Below, piece after piece: positions 17,750 through 25,300 of a stretch of 64,000 nt of DNA. This DNA is from Spirochaetales bacterium Spiro_02 (GTDB lineage: Bacteria > Spirochaetota > Spirochaetia > Sphaerochaetales > Sphaerochaetaceae). The DNA lies in the NCBI GenBank assembly GCA_001604275.1, contig LVBD01000068.1, positions 47,945 through 111,944 on the forward strand, read 5' to 3'. The notes under the pieces were generated by a model that did no database searches, was not told where the DNA came from, and saw only the letters and a program-made list of their open reading frames with translations. Numbering within the stretch: the first letter of the stretch is position 1; the number at the start of each line of letters is the position of its first letter. Position numbers and translations under genes: made by a program.

Positions 17750-17764
17750 TGAAACTACGTTTCA
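17750..17764. promoter_or_regulatory. Inverted repeat TGAAAC-N3-GTTTCA upstream of ppdK
   Basis: A perfect 6+3+6 inverted repeat about 90 bases upstream of the ppdK -35 box. The flanking motif AATTGTGAAA occurs here and again near 17808. This could be an operator; no protein can be named. The rest of the stretch between the terminator and the promoter is AT-rich and shows no gene. Confidence 0.3.
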
Positions 17765-17853
17765 AAAATCAATTCGATAAATGTTGCTTGAATAAAAAAT
17801 TGTGAAATTCGGATAAAGTTCCGGAAATATTTCGTTACAGGCTTTTTCAAACA

Positions 17854-17882
17854 TTGACAGGTGGGTTAATTTTGTCTACATT
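17854..17882 (+). promoter_or_regulatory. ppdK: ppdK promoter
   Basis: -35 TTGACA (17854-17859, perfect) and -10 TACATT (17877-17882) with a 17-base spacer. Transcription is expected from about 17889, 37 bases before the ATG at 17926. Confidence 0.7.
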
Positions 17883-17925
17883 GCTTCGGTAAGTGACTCA
17901 ATAGAACTGAATCGGAGGATTATCG

Positions 17926-20631
17926 ATGCCTGCAAAATCAACGAAGTATGTGTACTTCTTTGGAAATGGAAAAGCTGAAGGAACAGCGAAAATGAAAGAT
18001 TTGCTCGGTGGAAAAGGAGCGAATCTCGCCGATATGACCTCAATCGGCCTGCCGGTTCCTCCCGGTTTTACGATCAGCACTGAAGCATGTGCTTTCTTCA
18101 GCGCCAACAATGGAGCGTATCCCGAAGGACTTCGTGACGAAGTTCTGGCGAATCTTGCGAAACTTGAAAAAGTAATGGGTGCAAAACTCGGGGACAGGAA
18201 GAATCCTCTGCTCGTTTCGGTACGTTCCGGAGCGGCACAGTCCATGCCGGGGATGATGGATACCGTTTTGAATCTTGGGTTGAATCCTGATTCTGTCAAA
18301 GCGTTGATAGAAAAAACTGGTAATGAACGCTTTGCATGGGATAGTTATCGCCGATTCATGCAGATGTTCGGTGACGTCGTGATGTCCGTCCCGCATCATG
18401 AATTCGAAAGTGCGCTGCAGGATGTGAAGGACGAAAAGGGGAAGGTGTTCGATACCGAACTTGATGTCGATGATCTGAAGGAAGTGATCGCCCGGTATTC
18501 TCGGATATATCGTCGCTTTACCAATGAAGATTTCCCGGTCGATCCGATCGACCAGCTGTTCAAGGCGATCGATGCGGTATTCCGCTCATGGAACAATGAG
18601 CGAGCGAACAAATATCGGCAGATGAACGATATCAGGGGGTTGCTCGGCACCGCCGTCAATGTACAGAGCATGGTGTTCGGGAACATGGGCCAGACCAGTG
18701 GCACCGGCGTAGCGTTCACAAGGGATCCCTCCACTGGAGAAAACAAGTTCTATGGCGAGTATCTGATGAACGCCCAGGGCGAAGACGTCGTGGCTGGAAT
18801 CAGGACGCCCCAGACGATCGATACTTTGAAGGAAGTCAACCCTGAGGTATTTGACCAGCTTGTGGCCATCAGAGAGCGCCTTGAGAAGCATTATCACGAT
18901 ATGCAGGATATCGAGTTCACGATTCAGGAAGGCAAGCTCTTCATGCTGCAGACTCGCAACGGCAAGAGAACGATCTTCAGTTGGCTGAGAAGCCAGGTCG
19001 AGATGGTCGAGGAGGGCTTGATCGATAAGGAGACCGCAGTAAATCGCGTGCCGGCCGGCGAGTTCGGCAAACTTTTTGCGCCGATTCTGGATCTGAAAGT
19101 AATCCGGGATCAGAATCTGCAGGAAATCACCCACGGGTTGAACGCAAGTCCAGGCGGCGCCTGTGGGCAGGTATACTTCACCGCCGCAAAGGCGGAGCAG
19201 ATGGCGGCCGAGGGCAAGGATGTCATCCTGGTTCGGACCGAGACCAGTCCAGAGGATATCGGGGGTATGGCGGTGTCGAAAGGCGTCGTTACCTGCCGAG
19301 GAGGCATGACGAGCCATGCTGCCGTCGTGGCACGAGGCATGGGCTGCCCCTGCGTATCCGGTGCCGGAGAAATCATGGTCAATGAGGCGAAGAACTATCT
19401 GGAAGTCAATGGTTCGAAAATTTGTGAAGGCGACTATATGTCCATCGATGGGTTCACCGGATCTGTGTACGCCACGAAGATTCCCGTAAAGCCGTCGGAG
19501 ATCGTCCAGGTGCTCAACGGTCATATGAACGAGAATGAATCGTTGCTTTTCCAGAACTACAAGAAGTTCATGGGATATGTGAACGAATTGAAGACGATGG
19601 GCATTCGGACCAATGCGGATACGCCGACCGATACGAAGATGGCGATCATGCTTGGTGCCGAGGGAATCGGACTGTGCCGGACGGAACACATGTTCTTTGG
19701 AGGAGACAGGATCATCAGCGTCAGGAAGATGATCCTCGCCAACAATACCAGGGAGCGCGAGGTTGCGCTGGCGGAACTGCTTCCGATGCAACGCGGCGAC
19801 TTTGAAGAGATTTTCACCGCACTGAACGGTTTGCCCGCAACAATCAGGCTACTGGATCCTCCTTTGCATGAATTCCTTCCTAATGACCACACTAGCCGCC
19901 ACGAAATGGCGCTCCAGCTCGGGATTTCCGTCGAAGAGATCGCACAGAAGATCAGCCAGCTCCATGAATTCAATCCGATGCTTGGATTCCGTGGTTGCCG
20001 TCTTGCCATCATCTATCCTGAGATCCTCCATATGCAGGTGCGTGCCATCATCGAAGCTGCGATCAATGTCAAGCGAAAAGGAATCCAGGTTCATCCTGAA
20101 ATCATGATTCCGCTGGTAGGCAACTATAAGGAGTTCGAGTTCTGCAAACGCCATGCGTTGACGACCATCAACAGCGTCTTCGAGGAACAGGGGCTTCATG
20201 TCGAATACAAGATCGGCACGATGATCGAGGTGCCTAGGGCGGCCATCACTGCAGACGAAATCGCAAGGGAGGCTGAGTTCTTCAGTTTCGGTACGAACGA
20301 CTTGACTCAGATGACCTGCGGTTTCTCACGAGATGATGCTGCTTCGTTCCTCGGTCACTATGTCAATGATACTGACAAGCAGTTCTATGACTATGATCCG
20401 TTCGCAACCATCGATGTCGATGGCGTCGGCAAACTGGTTGAGATGGCGTCTCAGCTCGGAAGGTCGGTGAGGCCGGATATCAAGCTGGGAATCTGCGGAG
20501 AGCATGGCGGCGATCCGAAGACGATCGCATTCTGCCAGAAAGTCGGACTGAACTACGTTTCATGTTCGCCGTTCAGAGTGCCCATCGCCAGACTCGCCTC
20601 GGCGCAGGCTGCGATCGCCCAAAAACAGTAA
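17926..20631 (+). CDS. ppdK: Pyruvate,phosphate dikinase
   Basis: A 901-residue enzyme interconverting pyruvate + ATP + Pi and phosphoenolpyruvate + AMP + PPi in the cytoplasm. The order is an N-terminal ATP-grasp domain (LLGGKGANLADM near residue 30), the swivelling phosphohistidine domain with catalytic His464 in GGMTSHAAV, and a C-terminal TIM barrel binding PEP/pyruvate (LGICGEHGGDP near 855). Length is normal for bacterial PPDK, and GGAGG precedes the ATG. Many anaerobic fermenters use it in glycolysis. Because a separate pyruvate kinase is encoded at 55.9 kb, this organism can run both routes. It has its own strong promoter and terminator, so it is monocistronic. Confidence 0.97.
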   Translation: MPAKSTKYVYFFGNGKAEGTAKMKDLLGGKGANLADMTSIGLPVPPGFTISTEACAFFSANNGAYPEGLRDEVLANLAKLEKVMGAKLGDRKNPLLVSVRSGAAQSMPGMMDTVLNLGLNPDSVKALIEKTGNERFAWDSYRRFMQMFGDVVMSVPHHEFESALQDVKDEKGKVFDTELDVDDLKEVIARYSRIYRRFTNEDFPVDPIDQLFKAIDAVFRSWNNERANKYRQMNDIRGLLGTAVNVQSMVFGNMGQTSGTGVAFTRDPSTGENKFYGEYLMNAQGEDVVAGIRTPQTIDTLKEVNPEVFDQLVAIRERLEKHYHDMQDIEFTIQEGKLFMLQTRNGKRTIFSWLRSQVEMVEEGLIDKETAVNRVPAGEFGKLFAPILDLKVIRDQNLQEITHGLNASPGGACGQVYFTAAKAEQMAAEGKDVILVRTETSPEDIGGMAVSKGVVTCRGGMTSHAAVVARGMGCPCVSGAGEIMVNEAKNYLEVNGSKICEGDYMSIDGFTGSVYATKIPVKPSEIVQVLNGHMNENESLLFQNYKKFMGYVNELKTMGIRTNADTPTDTKMAIMLGAEGIGLCRTEHMFFGGDRIISVRKMILANNTREREVALAELLPMQRGDFEEIFTALNGLPATIRLLDPPLHEFLPNDHTSRHEMALQLGISVEEIAQKISQLHEFNPMLGFRGCRLAIIYPEILHMQVRAIIEAAINVKRKGIQVHPEIMIPLVGNYKEFEFCKRHALTTINSVFEEQGLHVEYKIGTMIEVPRAAITADEIAREAEFFSFGTNDLTQMTCGFSRDDAASFLGHYVNDTDKQFYDYDPFATIDVDGVGKLVEMASQLGRSVRPDIKLGICGEHGGDPKTIAFCQKVGLNYVSCSPFRVPIARLASAQAAIAQKQ

Positions 20632-20652
20632 TCGGTATCTTCGTTCGTTTCC

Positions 20653-20684
20653 CGGGCTGCTTCGACTGTGTTTGAAGCAGCCCG
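20653..20684 (+). terminator. Probable ppdK terminator
   Basis: An 11-base perfect stem CGGGCTGCTTC/GAAGCAGCCCG (20653-20663 and 20674-20684), 21 bases after the ppdK stop. The following T run is poor (TTCTAT), so efficiency is uncertain. The stretch from 20685 to 20807 shows no gene. Confidence 0.6.
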
Positions 20685-20807
20685 TTCTATCGAGTGGGAT
20701 CAACTTCTTGAACGCAAGGATGCCGCAAGTTGCCCGTCCGCTACGCTTCTTTTTTCCCAGGTTACCCCAGCTTCCTTTTTTCTCGATCGCAACTGGCTCA
20801 AGACCGC

Positions 20808-20842
20808 AAAAAAAGTGTTTTCCGGAAACAACCGAAAAACAC
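20808..20842 (-). terminator. Terminator of tRNA-Thr
   Basis: On the minus strand an 11-base stem (GTGTTTTTCGG with CCGGAAAACAC, one G-U pair; 20815-20842) is followed by seven T (20808-20814). It lies 12 bases after the tRNA end. Confidence 0.75.
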
Positions 20843-20853
20843 CCCTTTGCAGA

Positions 20854-20925
20854 AGCCAAAGCTGGGAATTGAACCCAGGACCTGCTCATTACGAGTGAGC
20901 TGCTCTACCGCTGAGCTACTTTGGC
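20854..20925 (-). tRNA. tRNA-Thr (anticodon CGU)
   Basis: 72 bases that fold into a full cloverleaf. The acceptor stem is GCCAAAG/CTTTGGC, the D stem GCTC/GAGC, the anticodon stem GCTCA/TGAGC with loop CTCGTAA, and the T arm CTGGG-TTCAATT-CCCAG. Anticodon CGT reads ACG (Thr). The 3' CCA is not encoded. Confidence 0.95.
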
Positions 20926-20951
20926 GCGAACCTGTTCATGCGAACGGAGAT

Positions 20952-20980
20952 AACTTATCTGATTTTTGACTGAATTGCAA
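20952..20980 (-). promoter_or_regulatory. tRNA-Thr promoter
   Basis: Minus-strand -35 TTGCAA (20975-20980) and -10 TAAGTT (20952-20957), spacer 17. It overlaps the divergent promoter of the next gene (-35 TTGACT at 20966-20971 on the plus strand). Confidence 0.55.
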
Positions 20981-21002
20981 GAGCCGCGAATAAAATTCAA
21001 AC

Positions 21003-21338
21003 ATGAAACTGCAACTTGACCAAGTCGGTGCATATCGCTACCTTATATGCACTGATGTTCATGTTTCCTATCGGCTTGGACAAGGAGAAACTATCCTGGA
21101 AAAACAATCGAAAAACGTAACACGATTTAACGCGGTGCCTCAAGAATGCATGGTGATGCTGGATATCCGGATTCCGAAAAAAACTCCGGTCGTCGGACAG
21201 AGCTGGGTTCCGGAAGTCGCGCAATTCCTCATCGACATAGCGCCAGGATTGCTGGAGTATGGCGATTCGCTTGAGGATCTGTTTCCGATTCTGATGGACG
21301 ATGAATATTTTTCCGACGACTCTTTTGAGAAATTCTAG
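21003..21338 (+). CDS. Unknown 111-aa protein upstream of tsaD
   Basis: I do not recognise this small soluble protein. It has a basic middle and a strongly acidic C-terminus (many D and E after residue 85). The start is uncertain. ATG 21003 has no ribosome site but lies about one base after the predicted transcription start from TTGACT (20966) and AATAAA (20989), which suits a leaderless message. An AAGGAG box at 21082-21087 faces no ATG; only ATC and CTG codons stand at a suitable distance. The stop is 10 bases before tsaD, so the two are probably one operon. Confidence 0.5.
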   Translation: MKLQLDQVGAYRYLICTDVHVSYRLGQGETILEKQSKNVTRFNAVPQECMVMLDIRIPKKTPVVGQSWVPEVAQFLIDIAPGLLEYGDSLEDLFPILMDDEYFSDDSFEKF

Positions 21339-21348
21339 GGAACTGATA

Positions 21349-22368
21349 ATGATCGTACTAGGTATTGAAACTTCCTGCGATGAATGCTCCGCAGCCGTTG
21401 TCCGCGATGGACGTGAAATCATGAGCAATGTCGTCGCTACACAGATAGAATTGCATAAACCGTATGAAGGAGTCGTGCCGGAAATAGCCAGCAGGCTGCA
21501 TACGGAATGGATCGAACAGGTCGTCATGGCCGCGGTCAAGCATGCAGGACTAGGCGTCTCGGATCTTGATGCCGTAGCGGTTACCAATCGTCCGGGATTG
21601 CTGGGCAGTCTTCTCGTCGGATTGAATTTTGCGAAAGCGTTCGCCGCTACGCTCGGGATTCCGTTCATCGGCATCGATCATATCAGGGCTCACCTGTATG
21701 CCTCGCAGATCGAACAGCCGCTTGAATATCCGTATCTGGGAGTTTTGGTATCAGGCGGGCATACCGTCATCTGCAAGGTCCATGGATATGATGATATCGA
21801 GGTTCTGGGTACGACGATCGACGATGCGATCGGCGAAGCCTTCGATAAGGTCGCGAAGCATTATGGCCTTGGATACCCTGGGGGCGTGGTCATCGACAAA
21901 CTCTCACAATCAGGGAATCCTACCGCATTTCTCTTTCCCGGACCCGCCTTGCAGAAAGGGGAGCATCCGTACGACATGAGCTATAGCGGACTCAAGACCG
22001 CCGTAATCAACCAACTGGACAAGTTCTGGGATGGTACGAGCGAGAAATCGCCTGAGAACATCGCGGCTAGTTTCCAGCGTTGTGCAGTCGGTCTTCTGAT
22101 GCGAAGAGTAAAACTTGCTCTGGAGGATACCGGACTGACCAGACTTTCCGCCGGAGGTGGAGTCGCCGCGAATTCATTGCTTCGAAGCGAGCTGAAGACT
22201 CTGGAAAAGAACGGTATCACGGTATCTTTCCCGTCCTTGAAGTTGTGCACCGACAACGGCGCCATGGTCGCCGGACTCGGGTACCGATATCTTTCCGAGG
22301 GCTTTCGCAGCCCCTATGACCTGAACGCTTGCGCGAGAGTCTCCGCATTCAAGCGTTCCTATCCATGA
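21349..22368 (+). CDS. tsaD: TsaD, tRNA threonylcarbamoyladenosine transferase
   Basis: A 339-residue ASKHA-fold protein (Kae1/Qri7 family). With TsaB and TsaE it moves threonylcarbamoyl from TC-AMP to A37 of tRNAs that read ANN codons. Visible signatures are the N-terminal GIETSCDE, the metal-binding HIRAH (His pair near residue 110), SGGHT, and GGGVAANSLLR near the C-terminal ATP site. ATG 21349 is chosen over an upstream frame extension because AGGG lies eight bases before it and the protein then begins MIVLGIETSCDE as in the family. apt follows 22 bases after the stop. Confidence 0.96.
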   Translation: MIVLGIETSCDECSAAVVRDGREIMSNVVATQIELHKPYEGVVPEIASRLHTEWIEQVVMAAVKHAGLGVSDLDAVAVTNRPGLLGSLLVGLNFAKAFAATLGIPFIGIDHIRAHLYASQIEQPLEYPYLGVLVSGGHTVICKVHGYDDIEVLGTTIDDAIGEAFDKVAKHYGLGYPGGVVIDKLSQSGNPTAFLFPGPALQKGEHPYDMSYSGLKTAVINQLDKFWDGTSEKSPENIAASFQRCAVGLLMRRVKLALEDTGLTRLSAGGGVAANSLLRSELKTLEKNGITVSFPSLKLCTDNGAMVAGLGYRYLSEGFRSPYDLNACARVSAFKRSYP

Positions 22369-22390
22369 ACATCCTGTGGAGGACGATACG

Positions 22391-22921
22391 ATGCACCCGT
22401 ATGATTTGGACAAGGTGATCAGGAAAATCCCTGGTTTCCCTCATGAGGGGATTCTGTTCTATGACATCACCGGAATTACTGCTGTTCCTGAAGCCTATCG
22501 TTGGGTCATTGACAAAATGGTGGAGTTGTACCAGGACAAGGGCATTGATTCCGTCGGATGCATCGAAGCTCGCGGTTTCATTTTCGCCGCACCGTTCGCA
22601 TACAAGATGGGTATCCCGCTTGTCTTGATCAGGAAGAAAGGGAAGCATCCTGGCAAGACGAGGGAGAAGAGCTATTGTCTTGAGTACGGAGCCGATACGA
22701 TCGCTGTCCAGGAAATCGACGTACATCCGGGAGACAAGGTGCTGCTCGTAGACGATCTGATCGCTACGGGAGGAACCTTTAGGGCCGCCGCCGAGCTTCT
22801 CGAAGAATGCGGGGCTTCAGTCGCAGGCGTCTTTGGTGTCATCGGTCTTCCGTTCCTGAACTATGAAGATGTCCTGTCTCCCTATGAAATCAATGTTCTC
22901 CAGACATATGAAAACGAATGA
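22391..22921 (+). CDS. apt: Adenine phosphoribosyltransferase
   Basis: A 176-residue type I phosphoribosyltransferase that salvages adenine with PRPP to AMP. The PRPP-binding loop reads VLLVDDLIATGGT (about residues 115-128), and the family pattern IPGFPxxGIxFxDIT is present near residue 15. ATG 22391 is preferred to GTG 22376 because GGAGG stands eight bases before it. It is in series with tsaD and the GGDEF/EAL gene. Confidence 0.94.
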   Translation: MHPYDLDKVIRKIPGFPHEGILFYDITGITAVPEAYRWVIDKMVELYQDKGIDSVGCIEARGFIFAAPFAYKMGIPLVLIRKKGKHPGKTREKSYCLEYGADTIAVQEIDVHPGDKVLLVDDLIATGGTFRAAAELLEECGASVAGVFGVIGLPFLNYEDVLSPYEINVLQTYENE

Positions 22922-22958
22922 CCTATGATGCTGAGTCTTGACACCTAGGAGGTTCCCT

Positions 22959-24953
22959 GTGGGAGATTGGTTTTTCGCTCCCGAATTCGTTGCGCTTGGT
23001 GTTCTTATCGTCCTGTTGTTCTACATGCGGGGAAGCTATTCCGTTGCTATCAGGCACACAAGGATGTTCTGCACCGTGCTTTGGATCAGTGTCGGATGCA
23101 TTTCGTCGAATATCCTTTCGACATCTTCCATCGTCCATTCGAATCTGGTTCCATTGTGGCTGAACGATCTGTTCCAGATGCTTTATTTCTTCACGACACC
23201 GTTCATGGCTGCGTCGATCGTCACATATATTCTCCTACAGGTGCAGGATGAATTTAGGAACAAACAGATATTCAAATGGTTGTTCACCATCTATGGGGTC
23301 ACTATTGTCTCCTATCTCGCCGTTGCGGCGACAAATCCTTTTACCCATGTCATGTATTGGTTCGACGAGGATCTGCTCTATGTCAGAGGACCGCTGAACT
23401 TTCTCACGATGGGACTGTCGCTGTTCTACATTTTCAGCGGTATTCTTGGGTGTCTGATCCTGTGGAAATACATCAGTCCGCAGCTTCGACGTGTCTTGAA
23501 ATGGTTTCCGCTCCTTGTTCTGGCGCTTCTGACCGTCCAGGTCATTTTTCCGAATGTGCAGATGAGCGGAACAGCGGCGATGTTCTGTTGCCTGGTCAGC
23601 TACCTGAACTTCCAATCATCGAAACTTACGACAGATTCGTTGACCTTGTGCGGCAATCGTCTGGTATTCATCAATTCACTGGACTACTATATGCGATACA
23701 AGCAGGCTTTGACGATCATCGCGATCAACATCAGGCAGTTCAAGCGCATCAACGAAGAGCTTGGAACGTACTCGGGAGATATGGTCCTCAGGAATATCGG
23801 CGAGATGCTTCGAAATCTCCCGTATCAGTGCGAAGCATTCCGGATCGGCGGAGACAAGTTCGCTTTGATCTGGCAACCGACACGGTCAGGAAGCGCGACG
23901 GACGTCGAACGCTATCTTGTCGAACGGTTTGAAAACCCTTGGACAGTCGATGGTGTTGAAATCAATCTGGAGGCGGATCTTGTTTCGCTCATGTGCCCGC
24001 AGATCGCGAGCAAGCCCGATGAAATCCTGTCGTTCCTTGAGTATGCGCTTGCGTTGCCTCCGGAGAATTCCGGGGAAGACCATATTCCCGCTCCTGTCGA
24101 GGTACGAATCTGCGACGCGAGTCTCCGTTCCAAGATGCATCGGAGGGAAGATGTCGTTTCTTTGCTCAGAAAGGCTCTGCTGACGTCGGGATTCTCATAT
24201 GTATATCAACCGATCATGGATATCGACGGCAGGAAGATCGAAGCGGCGGAATGTTTGATCAGGATGAACGACCCGAGGACAGGAGCTCCGATTCCTCCGT
24301 CGGAATTCATTCCGTATGCGGAAACGGCTGGGCTGATTCCACAGATAGGAATGAAAGTCTTCGAGAATACCTGCAAGTTCATCCATCATTGCGAAGAAAA
24401 AGGAATCTCCGCGCCTCCGATTTCCGTAAATTTCTCGACCCGGCAGTTCTATAATGAATCCATGGTGGATCATGTCATGACATTGCTGAAACGCTGGAAT
24501 GTCGCTCCTGACAAAATTAAGATCGAGGTGACGGAGGGGACGTTCATCGCAAACTATTTTCGTGTCGAGTCCGTCATGTCCCGGTTGATTGACAACGGAC
24601 TCGGCTTCTACCTCGATGATTTCGGATCCGGATATGCAAGCTTCTCACGGATGATGTCCCTTCCGTTCGAATGCATCAAATTCGACCAGTCGATTCTTTC
24701 GAATTCGCAAAGCCAGCGAAGAATGCATGAGATGCTCGGTTACCTGGTGGAGGGTTTCGCGCACCTCGGCACTCGGGTCGTCGTCGAAGGCGTCGAGACC
24801 GCCGAACAGATCGCCTATCTGAAAGCTTTGAATGTCAGGAGCGTACAGGGCTTCTACTACGCAAGGCCGCTGTCGGAGGAGACGTTCTGTGCATCGCTTG
24901 CCGCGACGCAGGCGAATGGAGATCTATGGAAGGAGACGGATTCTCTTGCTTGA
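22959..24953 (+). CDS. Membrane GGDEF-EAL protein, probable c-di-GMP phosphodiesterase
   Basis: A 664-residue protein. About seven N-terminal transmembrane helices (residues 1-225, resembling the 7TM sensor of some histidine kinases) are followed by a GGDEF domain and an EAL domain. The cyclase signature reads GGDKF (297-301), losing the catalytic Glu, so synthesis of c-di-GMP is unlikely. The EAL domain begins with ECL (about 431) and keeps NFSTRQF, EVTE, DDFGSGY, KFD, EGVET and QGFYYARP, the metal and catalytic residues of active phosphodiesterases. GTG 22959 is chosen because AGGAGG lies six bases before it. The GGDKF domain may bind GTP and regulate the EAL part. Confidence 0.87.
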   Translation: MGDWFFAPEFVALGVLIVLLFYMRGSYSVAIRHTRMFCTVLWISVGCISSNILSTSSIVHSNLVPLWLNDLFQMLYFFTTPFMAASIVTYILLQVQDEFRNKQIFKWLFTIYGVTIVSYLAVAATNPFTHVMYWFDEDLLYVRGPLNFLTMGLSLFYIFSGILGCLILWKYISPQLRRVLKWFPLLVLALLTVQVIFPNVQMSGTAAMFCCLVSYLNFQSSKLTTDSLTLCGNRLVFINSLDYYMRYKQALTIIAINIRQFKRINEELGTYSGDMVLRNIGEMLRNLPYQCEAFRIGGDKFALIWQPTRSGSATDVERYLVERFENPWTVDGVEINLEADLVSLMCPQIASKPDEILSFLEYALALPPENSGEDHIPAPVEVRICDASLRSKMHRREDVVSLLRKALLTSGFSYVYQPIMDIDGRKIEAAECLIRMNDPRTGAPIPPSEFIPYAETAGLIPQIGMKVFENTCKFIHHCEEKGISAPPISVNFSTRQFYNESMVDHVMTLLKRWNVAPDKIKIEVTEGTFIANYFRVESVMSRLIDNGLGFYLDDFGSGYASFSRMMSLPFECIKFDQSILSNSQSQRRMHEMLGYLVEGFAHLGTRVVVEGVETAEQIAYLKALNVRSVQGFYYARPLSEETFCASLAATQANGDLWKETDSLA

Positions 24954-25020
24954 TCTTCGGAAGCGGGTTGCTCGCGACGACACGAAGGGTGCCGTGGCCA
25001 AGTTTTTTGGACATTCCCAC

Positions 25021-25049
25021 TTGACAAAATATACCTGTTTCAGTATCCT
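25021..25049 (+). promoter_or_regulatory. Promoter of tRNA-Gln and tRNA-Glu
   Basis: -35 TTGACA (25021-25026) and -10 TATCCT (25044-25049) with a 17-base spacer, 19 bases upstream of the first tRNA. Confidence 0.7.
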
Positions 25050-25067
25050 GCGACAGGATTTTGCAAT

Positions 25068-25138
25068 TGGGATGTAGTGTAATGGTAACACTGCAGATTC
25101 TGGTTCTGCCTTTGGGGGTTCGAATCCCTCCATCCCAG
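25068..25138 (+). tRNA. tRNA-Gln (anticodon CUG)
   Basis: 71 bases with acceptor TGGGATG/CATCCCA, D stem GTGT/ACAC, anticodon arm GCAGA-TTCTGGT-TCTGC and T arm GGGGG-TTCGAAT-CCCTC (one G-U). Anticodon CTG reads CAG (Gln). CCA is not encoded. Confidence 0.95.
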
Positions 25139-25148
25139 TCATCGATTC

Positions 25149-25220
25149 GGTCCCTTCGTCTAACGGTTAGGACGGGAGATTCTCAGTCTCTAAATAGCGG
25201 TTCGATTCCGCTAGGGACTA
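25149..25220 (+). tRNA. tRNA-Glu (anticodon CUC)
   Basis: 72 bases with acceptor GGTCCCT/AGGGACT, D stem GTCT/GGAC, anticodon arm GGAGA-TTCTCAG-TCTCT and T arm AGCGG-TTCGATT-CCGCT. Anticodon CTC reads GAG (Glu). It is ten bases after tRNA-Gln and shares its promoter. Confidence 0.95.
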
Positions 25221-25226
25221 AACCGG

Positions 25227-25255
25227 AGGCAGCCTTGCTAGGCTGCCTTTTTTTT
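25227..25255 (+). terminator. Terminator of the tRNA-Gln/Glu unit
   Basis: A perfect 9-base stem AGGCAGCCT/AGGCTGCCT (25227-25235 and 25240-25248) with a four-base loop and eight T. Confidence 0.9.
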
Positions 25256-25300
25256 GCGATACTGATTCGGTAGCGATTCACTGCTAAGGAGCATCCATAT

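Noticed and set aside
18586..19791. 401-codon open frame antisense to ppdK
   Set aside because: Shadow of a highly expressed gene; low-complexity His/Arg-rich product with no start signal.
20685..20807. Small ORF or ncRNA between ppdK and tRNA-Thr
   Set aside because: Frames there are without start signals, and no stable structure or promoter is apparent beyond the two terminators.
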